Source: Meira nashicola (lineage: Eukaryota > Basidiomycota > Exobasidiomycetes > Exobasidiales > Brachybasidiaceae). From it: DNA of 64,000 bases. The notes under the pieces were generated by a model. It ran no database searches, was not told the DNA's origin, and was given only the letters and a program-made list of their open reading frames with translations. The stretch is from the NCBI GenBank assembly GCA_001600355.1, contig BCJU01000002.1, forward strand, positions 1,798,001 through 1,862,000. Reading direction: 5' to 3'. Position 1 is the first letter of the stretch, and each line of letters opens with the position of its first letter. Positions 10,049 through 20,507 of this stretch are shown one piece after another. The position numbers and the translations under genes were made by a program.

Positions 10049-10289
10049 TTTCCAACAAGATTATACTTCAATGATGGTGGTACTTTAAATGTTTGTGAGA
10101 AGTACGCATTTCGGACCGGCGCATGCATTTATTCCCGTATTTCCAGGCTCGTACAAGGAATTCCCTAGCGGCTTTTGAGTGGACTTTTTCTGTTTCGCGT
10201 TTAAAAGCACACGAATGCGGGGGCTGAGAAAAATAATCTAGGTTTTATTAAATTGATAAGATTCTATTATAATACATATGTCCCAACCT

Positions 10290-11297
10290 CTATAATTTTG
10301 AAGATTTTTTCTTATTGACGGCCATTGACATACTCAAAGCAGTTTGTCTACTGACGGCTAATAAAATACTCTTAACTCCTTCAGGTAAGTTTAATTTTTC
10401 AGCATCAAAAGGATGACTCCAAATTTCAACTTCGAAGCACCATTGACCTTGATGTAAAAATGTGGTATTTGCTTTTGTTACAAGATTTTGTAAAGCAAAG
10501 AGTGGTAAAGGATGGGCCATTTCTATTGATAAAGACATTGTTGGAAACCAAAAATCTTTAAATCCTCCATTGATTTCATTTAATCTTGATGGAATCATTG
10601 ATGAAAATGTAGCAGTAGTATCACTACAGAATGTGATAGCTGAAATATTATGACTCATCATATCTTCCTCTATAACTTCTTCTTGTGGAAAATGCATACT
10701 TTGAATAGTTGATAATTTCCCTTTTTCTTCTCTTGTCTTTCTTTGTGCTTCTTCATCTATAATTTTCGTTGGCGTGCTATGTTTAAAATACCAAGGTTTT
10801 TCTTTTGAACGATCATTTGGATCTAGTAAAAGAGGTGCAATATTTCCAAAGCGTTCATTCGGCAAAATTGAGATTTTTCCATTGATAGGATCAGATCGTA
10901 AACTTGTAAAATCTGCGAAAATACAAGTTACTCTAGTGCATAAAGTAGAATCTCCGCCTTCTTTCACAGATTGAAATATGTCTGCTTCTACTACGCTAGT
11001 ATTCCTGCCTGGCTTTAATAATCTTACTTCAACGATATATGGTATTTCAGCAGAAACTTTGCCAAGATATGTTGCATTACAAGAAAATAAATTCTCTTGT
11101 CGTTTTCCTATTTTTCTTTTTACGAAATCATGTGCACAATGCAAAATGATTGCTAAAGTATATCCTCCATTAGGAACTGATCCAATATTCCAACTTGGAT
11201 CATATCTTCCTTCATATCTCGCCTTTTTTTCTTCATCAGCAATCAATTTTGTCTCTATCGCTCGTACCAAAGTTGCCTTCTTTTCGTTTGAAGTCAT
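10290..11297 (-). CDS. Thioesterase-like (hot-dog fold) protein, paralogue 2
   Basis: A 335-residue ORF, collinear with its neighbour and about half identical by eye with almost no gaps, so the pair arose by tandem duplication. It retains WNIGSVPNGGYTLAIIL, CNATYLGKVSAEIPYIVEVRLLKPGR and SDTTATFSSMIPSRL, the core of the double hot-dog fold. It also ends S-S-K-L, a PTS1-like tripeptide (SKL), which would direct it to peroxisomes; this fits acyl-CoA hydrolysis linked to beta-oxidation but is an inference. Codon usage resembles that of its neighbours, with no sign of recent transfer. Confidence 0.85.
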   Translation of the reverse strand: MTSNEKKATLVRAIETKLIADEEKKARYEGRYDPSWNIGSVPNGGYTLAIILHCAHDFVKRKIGKRQENLFSCNATYLGKVSAEIPYIVEVRLLKPGRNTSVVEADIFQSVKEGGDSTLCTRVTCIFADFTSLRSDPINGKISILPNERFGNIAPLLLDPNDRSKEKPWYFKHSTPTKIIDEEAQRKTREEKGKLSTIQSMHFPQEEVIEEDMMSHNISAITFCSDTTATFSSMIPSRLNEINGGFKDFWFPTMSLSIEMAHPLPLFALQNLVTKANTTFLHQGQWCFEVEIWSHPFDAEKLNLPEGVKSILLAVSRQTALSMSMAVNKKKSSKL

Positions 11298-12350
11298 TAT
11301 AAAGGATGATGGTAAGAAGAAGGAAAAGTGATGATGATGATGGTGTAAGTCAAGTGCTGTTTAATTTAGGAAGAAAGTAGAAGCCCATGTTAAGTTTATT
11401 CTTTCTTTCCGGCTCCGCTACTTGATAACCGGAAGATGGAACGCGACGCTGGCTCTATTTCTGTGTCAATATTCACAGTGGAGGTGCGTGAAGTTGTTTT
11501 GCGTCCTCTATAACTTTATAACTTTATCTTTATAATGGATGGCATGAATGGCTTAAATCAAATTGTGAGCTATACATTTGATTGAAATATTAAACATTGA
11601 TCAACAAACCTTACTCACACAAAGCAACTGTCACTCCCTCATCGATAGTACATATACGATTATTTGCGCTCATTAAAGCCGATTATATTCGAATATGATA
11701 TCTTCATAAATCTTTCATAAATCTTTCATGATTACTCAAATCAAATATGTAGAGCTTATGAACATTTAGACATTTTGTATCCTCATCAAGTTGATGGCAA
11801 AAGAAGCAAATCTTTCGGAGCCCAACTTTCCGAGCGGACGGAAGCGTGCGATTTATTTGCACTTTTGATTTTTCCCGAGCGAGCACCAGCTTAGGCGGAT
11901 ATAAATTTCCTTCTAACGCCGAAAAAAAGCACTGCTTTTTGGATTACAACCTAGACTACCGGCAAAGAAACGCGATGAGAAAAGAAAGCTCCGTAAATAG
12001 TTAGCATGAAAAATAAAATAAAAAACATGCATGCACTGCACGTCAGAAGTGGAGGAATTATACATCCGATGAAATTTCTCAAACAAAACTGAGCATTGAA
12101 GCAGCATATTTAAACTTCCAAAAAAGAAGTTTTTAGCTCTTATGATCAGCAGCTTTTTTATTTGTCATGCAGAAATACATAAACGGGAGAAAGTTTTAGT
12201 AAACAAAAAAAAGGGACAACACCTGTCAAAATCTGATCCCTACTTGCATATATTAACTGCTTAGTGAAAAAGGTTGGAGAAATTTATGTTTGATCACCCG
12301 ACGTTTACACATAACAACCATCATATCCTATCTAAATAACATCAATAATC
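11298..12350. other. Intergenic region with divergent promoters
   Basis: About 1.05 kb between the second thioesterase and the gene at 12351. It contains direct CTTTATAA-like repeats near 11510-11535 and an ATGCAT palindrome near 12028. Short minus-strand frames (11704-11886, 11913-12107) have no protein-like features. Nothing else was seen. Confidence 0.4.
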
Positions 12351-13175
12351 ATGGCTGCACCTGCAATAAACGGTCAACAAGAATTCGTTAGACCACCAAA
12401 ATCTTCACGTAGAAATAAAACTCCACCAAAAGGAATCACTCAATCAGTTACAGATGCATATAATAATGCACCTGATTTTGGTATTTCAAGTACAGTACAA
12501 AATGCTTATCAACAAGCACCAGATTTAGGCCTTCAATCAACGATTAGTAGAACTCTTGGTTATCCTTCTGATGCTCAGAATGGTGTTGAAAATGCACAAC
12601 AAGAAGAACAGCTAACACAAGAGCATACATGCGAAGAACAACAAAATGACAAAAAGAAAGAATTAACTCCATACGAAATCAGTAAGCAAAGAGGACCATC
12701 AAATCAAGATCGTATAGGTAAATCACAAAAAGAGATTGGAACAGAGTATGGTATTCCTACAAGAGCAGGAGCAGGAACGACTGTTTCACCTGATAAGACA
12801 AATGGACTAGCATTAGAACGTTCTCATTCTTCGAATAAAACAAAACCTCGTCAAGCTGCAGTTCCGGAAGATTATGCACCTGAACCTTGTCCAGATAAAC
12901 ATGCCGGAACAGGAAAAGTGGATGGATTTGAACATAGATTGACAAATGGTAAGGAGAAAAAAGAGAAACGTTTATCAAACAATAGTACACACCAACGCAA
13001 CGAAAGTGGAAATCAATCACCTAAATCTACCACTTCATCCGAACGAAAGAGAAGAAGTTTAGGTGCAAAATTACGTGATCAAATTAAAGGTGAATTAAAG
13101 ATCTTGAGTGGATCGATCACTAATAATGAAGATAAGATCAACCTTGGTTTGAATATCAAACATGGTGATGCATAA
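12351..13175 (+). CDS. Disordered protein with duplicated motif and CsbD-like end
   Basis: A 274-residue intronless ORF starting in a good context (ATCATGGCT). It is mostly polar and probably disordered. Near residues 30-66 a motif of about 17 residues occurs twice: V-T-D-A-Y-N-N-A-P-D-F-G-I then V-Q-N-A-Y-Q-Q-A-P-D-L-G-L, each followed by S-T. The last 40 residues (LRDQIKGELKILSGSITNNE, then more helical sequence) resemble the amphipathic stretch of CsbD-like stress proteins and similar C-termini of fungal proteins, from memory. No enzyme motif is present. Function is unknown; a stress-related or scaffold role would be speculation. Confidence 0.7.
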   Translation: MAAPAINGQQEFVRPPKSSRRNKTPPKGITQSVTDAYNNAPDFGISSTVQNAYQQAPDLGLQSTISRTLGYPSDAQNGVENAQQEEQLTQEHTCEEQQNDKKKELTPYEISKQRGPSNQDRIGKSQKEIGTEYGIPTRAGAGTTVSPDKTNGLALERSHSSNKTKPRQAAVPEDYAPEPCPDKHAGTGKVDGFEHRLTNGKEKKEKRLSNNSTHQRNESGNQSPKSTTSSERKRRSLGAKLRDQIKGELKILSGSITNNEDKINLGLNIKHGDA

Positions 13176-13340
13176 TTTATATTATATACTAGATAGACTT
13201 ATTTCTCTTTTTTTTGTGCAATATATCCCGCATTTCTGCTTTTGCAAAAGAGTGATCATAGAAAAGGTATCATAAAGAATAATGGTTACATACAATGATG
13301 AGATGAATAAAAAGGTCATTTATACAATAGAGAGGGGTAT

Positions 13341-15896
13341 TCAATAAATTTCATTGCCATGGCTCGTTCCTTGCTCTTGTTCCTCTGCGTTTCCAGCTTT
13401 GTAAAGTTGATGAAGTCTTTCGACGGATTCGTTGCGAATTCTATTCAACAATAAATTTCTGAAAGGAGAAGGAGCATTTTGTCTTTCGTTAAATTGATGT
13501 TGTTGTTGTTGTTGTTGATTAGGAGGAGAATGTGAAGGTGGAATGGGCGGTAAAGAATGACGATTTGGCGAAGGAGGAACTGGAGCAGAATGATCATTTT
13601 GAGAATTAATTTCTTCAATGCTATCATGTGCACTTGAAGGTATAATATCTTGCTTTAAATTTCCAACGTCTAAACTATAAAATAAAGCTTGTTGTTTTTC
13701 TTTTCGATCAATTTGTTCTTTTTCTAATGTTGGAAATGGTTTTATCGAATCTTCAAAAGATCTTTTACTCTTCACGTGTTTACGTAACTTCCCAAAATAT
13801 TCTCTTGAATCATGACGAAAAGACCAAGAAGCTGATTCAGCAGAATGACTAAAATCTTGTTGTTGTTGTTGTTGTCCTCCTTCTTCTTTTTGAATTTCTG
13901 ATTCTGCTTCTGCAACCAGCTTTTCTGCAATCATATCAGATTGCCTTTGACGTACATGATCTTTACGCCATTTTGACCATGAAGGTAAATTGAATCCTTG
14001 ATTATTGTTACCGGAAGATTTGCTTGATTGAGGAGAGATTGGAATACGTGAAGAAACGGCAGAAATTGGTTCTTCTTGTGTTGCAGAAAGGAATTGATTA
14101 TAATTTTTATTTGGATTTAAATTTGGTTCTGAAGCAAAAGCAGCAAGAGTAGCAGCCATCTTTTCCGCTTGTTTAATATCTTTTCCCGTATAAAGCCCTA
14201 ATAATGCACTTTGATCGATAAATCGATTTGAATTCCTTTCTCCTTCATGATTTTCATTGATTTTACTCTTTCTTCTATATTTTAAATCTCTCGTTTTGCC
14301 TTTGTGACCACCTTGAATTATGGATAAATCATCATCATCATCTTGTAAAATACTTTTGCAAAATGTTGAATCAGTTGTTGAATTAAAATCGTTCTCTTTG
14401 TGCGTCTTCAACAAAACTGAATCTTTGTTTGATTTCATTCCAACTCCTAAACCTAAACTTCTACTTCTTCTACGTGCCGGTTGACCTTGATCGAGAGCAA
14501 GAGTTGCATCAGAACTCCTTTTTGATAATAAACGATTAGAAGATGAATTGAATAACTTTTTCAATTTTACAGAAATTTCTTTTGATTCATTTTCATTTTG
14601 AGAACTTCTATAAATTCTTGATTGAAATCCTGCATTTGGTTCACTATTTGCACTTTGTAATCTTGAATGAGGAGATGAAAATGAATTTGTATCACTAAAT
14701 CCCATTGCAGAAAAAACGATTTGATCTTCCATTAAACTTTGTGGTCTTGCAATCGTTAAAAGATTCTTTCCTTTTTGTTGTTCAATTGATGGTGATTCTT
14801 CTTCTTGAATTCTATTTCCACCATATCCTTTTGAACTTGGTGATCTATTTTTAACTTTTTCCATTTGTCTTTTTAACCAAGATTGATTTGGCGAAGAAGA
14901 AGAAGAAGAAGAAGAAGTTGATTTCTCCACACCACCACCCAAAACAGAAGCAGAATTCGAAGAATAACGTGAAGAAGTTGCTGCGCTATCTGCTCTTTTT
15001 CTTCTGTTACCATTCTGTTGCTGTTGTTGTAATAAAAGTTGTTCCATTGATCCAACTTCTTTTGGAAATCCACAAGAAGAATGTGGTCTTTTATTCGTTG
15101 TAAAGATTGAACTCTTTCTTTTTTCTCTCTTTTGTTGATTTGTTTCAATCGGTGCAGTAAAAATTCCTGTAACATTTAACAAACTTGAAGATGAAATTGT
15201 TGGTTAAGATTCTACACTACTTGCTGTTTGTCTTTGAACAATATCTGATTCACTTCTTTCTCCTCCTCCTACTCCTCCACCTTTTGATGATAAATCTTTT
15301 GAAATTGGTGTTGGCGGTTGAGTGTCTTGTTGTTTTTCAATCAAAGCACGAATACGATCATCATGTTCGGGTGAATGAGAAGGTGGAGGAGGAGCAGGTA
15401 AATCAGCTAAACCAAAAGTTGAAGAAATGCAAGATTGTTGTTGTTGACAAATATTTGGTTGCAAATATTTATTATTACCATAACCTGGTTTAGAAGGTGG
15501 TGAAGGAGGTAAAGAATGTGAAATTGATTTTGTGGAAGAATTATTAACGATTTCCAAATTAAATTGTTCCTTTGTAACACTTGAAGAAGAAGAACATTCA
15601 TCCTTTTCAACTTGTGGTAAACTTTTTGATCTTGAATGACCTAAATCAATAAACTTTAATGGTGCAGGTTGTTGAATTTGACGTTGACGTGAATAAGGTA
15701 GTCTTCTTTCATTCTCATTTCGCATGTTTGGTTTTGAAACGATAGGATCCCAATCTGTTGTATTGATCGAATTAGGCTTTTGATTTTTCATTAAACTTGA
15801 TGCAGGTGATTTTGGCCTTTGTGTTTCTCTTGAACACTTTCTTTGATTGTCCAACATATCGATCATCGTATCAATTTCAACGCTCGCCGTACTCAT
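13341..15896 (-). CDS. Large disordered Ser/Gln-rich protein (two exons)
   Basis: Two minus-strand frames (13341-15182 and 15204-15896) join through a 54-nt intron at 15167-15220 (donor GTAGTG, acceptor TTACAG, CTTAAC as possible branch site). The splice keeps frame (phase 1) and gives 833 residues. The protein is low-complexity: polyglutamine runs of 4-6, a run of eight Ser, PPSP/PPPPSHSP stretches and an Asp run. Only the N-terminus (VEIDTMIDMLDNQ) and a later segment (LPSWSKWRKDHVRQRQSDMIAEKLVAEAESEIQ) look helical. No domain is recognised. A TTACAG acceptor-like site 20 bases before the ATG leaves open an upstream exon, perhaps even a link to the Boi homologue (see findings). It may be a cytoskeletal or polarity scaffold, but nothing shows this directly. 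Confidence 0.65.
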
Positions 15897-16660
15897 AGGT
15901 TCTTGTTGAATGCTGTAAAGTGCAAAATAATAATAAAAAAAGGGAATGCAAAAAAGGGCAAAAAAGAAGGCAAAAAAAAGAAGGTCAAGTCAAATTAGAC
16001 TGCCAAAGAAGAAGAAAAAAAGAATCAGGACTTTGGAATTCCAAGAATCCATCAAATGTGAGAAGAAGAAAAAGTGGAACAGGGAGAACATTTATTTTTT
16101 TTAGATCATGGAAAAGTCATGATCGGATACCTTGCAGCAGACTAAACTGCCACAAACATCTTTGTCAATCGAAAGACACAACCGTCAAGCATCAACAGGG
16201 CATGCATGCAAACCTTTTGCGGATCCATTTGCGAGCGGGTAAAATAACAGGAAAAAAAAGGTAGATGAACAGGAAAAAAAAGGTAGAAGAAGAGGAAGAA
16301 ATGATTTATGATTAGAGGTCAACCAACGAGGATGACATGCAGCCATATTAAGCTTATGTAACAGATCTGTTCCATTACACGCTTAGGCTAGCATCCAAGT
16401 GGGTGACTTTATGGTATATGTTGAAGATTTTATCGAATAAATCGAGAGAAACATCGTATCGGCGAATGTGCCACGACTCCAATGCAAAGGCAAATAAAAC
16501 ACAGCAAGATGTGATCATATGTCGTGCAAAGGTGCATAGAGCAATGCAGCCCGCACAAATTATGCGCTGCTTCTCACAGAGGTTGCGATGGCTTATATGT
16601 ACAAATGATGCCATCGCATGGAGGAACAAGATGAAAAGAAAATGCATCTATGTTTTCCAC
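15897..16660. other. Region between the disordered gene and the Boi homologue
   Basis: About 760 bases with no convincing coding frame. On the minus strand it begins with a GTAAGT at 16664, overlapping a stop codon, and ends with a T-rich stretch and TTACAG at about 15912-15917. It is either the 3' end of the Boi gene plus the promoter of the next gene, or one long intron. One ATGCATGC motif lies near 16202. Confidence 0.4.
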
Positions 16661-19600
16661 TTACAATCCATATTGTCTTTCTTGAGGTGATTGAAGTCCC
16701 TAAAAAATGAAAAGAAATTACTTTGTCAGCTTCGTTTACCTCATTCACATTCCCTTAGATACCTACCATTAGTACACTTGCATCCTTTGCAGTCAATTGA
16801 TCTTTGTTTGCTCGTGCTGCAGCACGTTGAGCTCGGGCACGACTCGTCGGGCTCGGTGGTCTTGGAGGTGGGTTCATCCTTTGAGCTTCTTTGAGAGAGA
16901 TTGTAGCATTGTTGTACGAAGAGATGACCGGCAAACTTGTATCACGTCCAATCGTTGCTTTCATCAATGCTTTCATCCATTCACGAACAACGATTGGATC
17001 ATCAGAACTGAAATAGTGAGGCTTTTCGGATTCATGCAAGATCTTGAAACCATATTTGCCTGGATTCGTGTTCTCATCAGCAATAACTTTGTATCCTTTC
17101 ATATTCACATATCCCTTGATCTTTGGAGCAGTAGGATCACGTAACAAAACTAGATCGGAACCTTTCAAAGCCATATATCTTGGCTTCCAGGAGTTGTATC
17201 GCTCTCCTTTCTTTCGCATCCAGCCTTCAAATTCCACAGGTCGAATGCGAACCATAACAGCTCCTTCTGGCGCATCGCCGACAGGACTTCTTGGTTCTCC
17301 ACCTTGTGGGTATGCATCTCCTGCTGCAGGTCCACTCGATCCCACACTAGCTTGCTTTTGATGATTAGAAGAAAAGCCAGGAATGGAAGCTGTAGCAGGT
17401 CCAAATTGACTCAATCTATGACGTCTTGCCGTATCTCCCATAGCATCGTACGTCGGACTTCCAGTTGGCAAAGAGATCTTATTGCGAAGATCTTGATTCG
17501 GAGAAGATTCGTTGGTATGCTGTTGTCCTCCCTTGAGGCGATTCAAGCCAAATCTAGACAATGTACCCTTACTTGCGCTCTCTGCATCGGCAGAATTGGG
17601 AACGCTACCGCTCGAATTGCCACCTGATTGCACTCTTGGCGCAGGTTTACGATTCTTTTGACTACCCAGTCCAGCGAAAAAGCTTGTCCTGTCTGCAGGT
17701 GATTTGGTCGAACTTCCACCCGATTCACGTTTACGAGGACTCGATGCGTGTTGTTGATTAAAGTTGGAATAATTGATACTATTATCAGGAGAGAATGAAC
17801 TTTTGTTCAATTGACTGTTGGCCGAATTGCCAAGGCTGTCATGTGATTCACTTCCAGGCTCAATAGCGCCACTGTTTGGACGAGGCAAATCATTCCTGTC
17901 TGCTTGTACACTGCCTTGATTGAAGGAAGTGCTATTCAATGAACCTGGCGCTGTTGATTGTGAGACATTGCGTTGTCCAGAAGCACCGGCAACAGCAGCA
18001 GCGCCCCCTGCGACGCCTAATCCGGTGATCGCTGCGCCCAACCCTGAATCATTGGTACCACTGAAATCATTCCTGGAATCTGGTCTTTCGATCGGTTGAC
18101 TAACGCTACGATTTTGTTGTTGTTGTAATAAGCCAGATGATGTATCGACTGGAGCTGACCATTGCATAGGCGATTGTTCTGCACCACCTATTGCCAAAGA
18201 CTTTTTCATATCTTTGATTGCATTTGCTACTTGGAAACGCTTTCCGAATGCTGAGATTTCAATCTCTTTTAAAATATTCACATCCATTTCCATCAAAACG
18301 TCACCAGAAATTTCGTGTTCAGCGAATTTACTAACAACGCTTGCTTCATCCCATCCTTTCGATCTACCCCATTCGACAACTTGTTCTACCGTCCATTCAT
18401 GCGGATCACCACCTGGACCGGGTGCCAATCGGCTGCCAGCGGTACTGGGAGCAGGACTCTGTTGAGCAGTACTTGCGAATTGATTAGAACTCTTTGGTGT
18501 TTCTGTCCCAGCGAATGAAGTCGGTGCAGTTCCAACACTTGGGGCAGTAAAGTTTGATCTACCACCAGGTGCAGGGCTGTCGTCAGGAACACGAGAGGAG
18601 TCAAGACTGCGATCGTCCGATGCTTGACGATCTTGATGGGGCTGCTGTTGTTGTTGTTGGAATATTCCATTTTGAGTTGGGGTGTTGTTGATCGTTGTGG
18701 ATGACAAAGGTAGCGGGACCGCACTTGGACTAATGCCTCCAGCGGATCGTTTTGCGTGTGCGTCTTCGCTCTCAATAGGAGAGAGAGGTCGAGCTTGCCC
18801 TTTGCTCGCATCGTTAGAAGACAATGGAGTATCATTGGATGATGAACCACTTTTTGCTGCAACAACACCTCCTGCTGTAGCACCGGCAGCCAAAGCACCA
18901 GCGCCAACTGCAGCTGCTGCAGGGGTTGATGAGGTACCGAAGAGAGGAGCATGTGTAGGAGCTAAATCATCGTAATCAGGTCCTTGACTTCCTTCGCTGT
19001 CGCTTTCATCACTCATGTCCACGCCAGGAATAGGTGCTTCTTTGGCCTTTTCTTCTGTGGGTAAAACACCTTTTGCAGCAGCTTGTTTACGTTCTTCCTC
19101 TTTTTGTAACAATAATTGTCTGTGTCTTTCTTCTTCTTCTTCAAAGATACGCATTGCTTGAGCTTTCAATCTTGCCTGTTCTGCTCTCTCGGCTTCTTCC
19201 GCTTCTTCTTGATTCTTTGCAGCATTGACGGCTAAAGCGGCTCTTGCTTTTGCTCTCTTTTCGTAATCATCTTCTGCATCAATACCTTCATCTGTTTCAC
19301 CAACGGAAAGATCGCCAGTCCTTTCGCTTGCATCATCTCTTCCTGCTTGCATGCGTGCTAGAGCATTATCGATGTCATCCATCGTTGCTTTAACACCTTT
19401 ACCGTTTGCTTCGCGAGATGCATCAGCAGTTGCACCAGTAAGAATGGTTGGATCCGAAGTAGAATTTGATGTTTCTAAATTCATTGCCTGTTCACGATCA
19501 AAGGTGGTATAACTGAAAGGAAACAATCCAGTCTCTCCTCTTGGATTCGTTCCTTGCCACCATCCATCTCCATATGCATCATCCTTTTCGACTACAATAA

Positions 19601-19685
19601 TTGTTTCGCCTGCTTTGAATGATACTTCATCAGGATTCTCTGCATCGAAATCGTGCAAAGCATACACCTTTTCTTTTACTGCCAT
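16661..19685 (-). CDS. BOI1: Boi/Pob1-type SH3-SAM-PH cell polarity protein
   Basis: The main ORF (16755-19685) codes for 976 residues. SH3 domain at 5-62 (YALHDFDAENPDEVSFKAGE...DGWWQG), a charged coiled coil at about 155-205, SAM domain at about 428-495 (WTVEQVVEWGRSKGWDE...FGKRF), Ser/Asn-rich linker, and PH domain at about 818-908 (EGWMRKKGERYNSWKPRYMALKG). This is the domain order of yeast Boi1/Boi2 and S. pombe Pob1, which support polarised growth and exocytosis downstream of Cdc42 at growth sites. The unspliced end is LMVGI. A canonical 67-nt intron at 16700-16766 (donor GTAGGT, acceptor TTTTTTAG) replaces the last three codons with GLQSPQERQYGL and a stop at 16661; I favour this form. 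That stop overlaps a perfect GTAAGT donor. The symbol follows domain architecture, not proven orthology. Confidence 0.88.
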
Positions 19686-20507
19686 GATTGCAAAGTGATT
19701 TTTGTTATTTACAGAATGTAATAATCATTCGAAATTTGATGGGCTTGGGCTGTGCTTTTCGATGAGAATGTTGGCACAGCCAAAGTGAAGTACAAGGTAA
19801 GTCACTGCTTGGGAAGATTCGGATGTATTCCTATTTTGAAATCAAATGATGTCGGTTGTTATAATCAAAAGGTGTGGGTATAAATAGGATGGTGATTAAA
19901 GTCACCTGCTCTTACCAAACCAAAAAAAAGAAAGGATGATGATGACAGTCAGAGGAGGAAAAGGAGAGGGAGACTTAGAGGAACACAACACATGTGCTAC
20001 ATTATTGTTCCTATACGTGCGCCGGCGCACGTACGTATTGTTATTAGTCTACGGTTGTCGATTGAGGCACAGGCTCAATCACGCACTTTCCCCGAAAAAG
20101 GAAACTATTCTAGAATAAAATCACAGTCCTTGTGCCTGCCTGCTGTCACGCCACGTTATCTGTAATTCCGGGTACGTATGAATAAAAGAATACTTCTACG
20201 CAATTAGCTTGATTACATCAGCCATTCTCGTTTATTAAAAGTTCGGTACCGATTTACATAGGCACGGAACAGTGACAGCATTCTTCAATGCAACTCCATG
20301 GCAATGAATGATGTTATTAAAAGAATGATATGTGAAGGTCCTCACATCGGCCCGCTTAGAATGCACACCCTAACTCAAGTCTCAACGCTAAAGCTTGGCT
20401 ACATATCACATAGACTGGGTAGAGCTTTTGGTGTTCATGTACATCGTTGGTATAGCATTCGTAATGGTGTAAAAGCACATGATGTGATGGTATAAAAAAA
20501 AAGGTAT
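19686..20507. promoter_or_regulatory. Promoter side of the Boi homologue and 3' flank of the DENN gene
   Basis: About 820 bases upstream of the Boi homologue, reaching the 3' end of the DENN gene. It contains a perfect 20-bp palindrome (20014-20033) and polypurine stretches. A plus-strand 65-codon frame at 20298-20495 has no recognisable features and is not called. Confidence 0.4.
20014..20033. repeat. Perfect 20-bp GC-rich palindrome
   Basis: TACGTGCGCCGGCGCACGTA reads identically on both strands. It lies about 330 bases upstream of the Boi homologue ATG in otherwise AT-rich DNA. It contains ACGTG, the core of bHLH/bZIP sites, on each strand. It could be a dimeric transcription factor site or a cruciform; no data here decide. 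Confidence 0.8.

Noticed and set aside
15204..15896. A separate 230-residue gene ending at 15204
   Set aside because: The stop is removed by an in-frame 54-nt intron, so it is treated as the first exon of the 833-residue gene.
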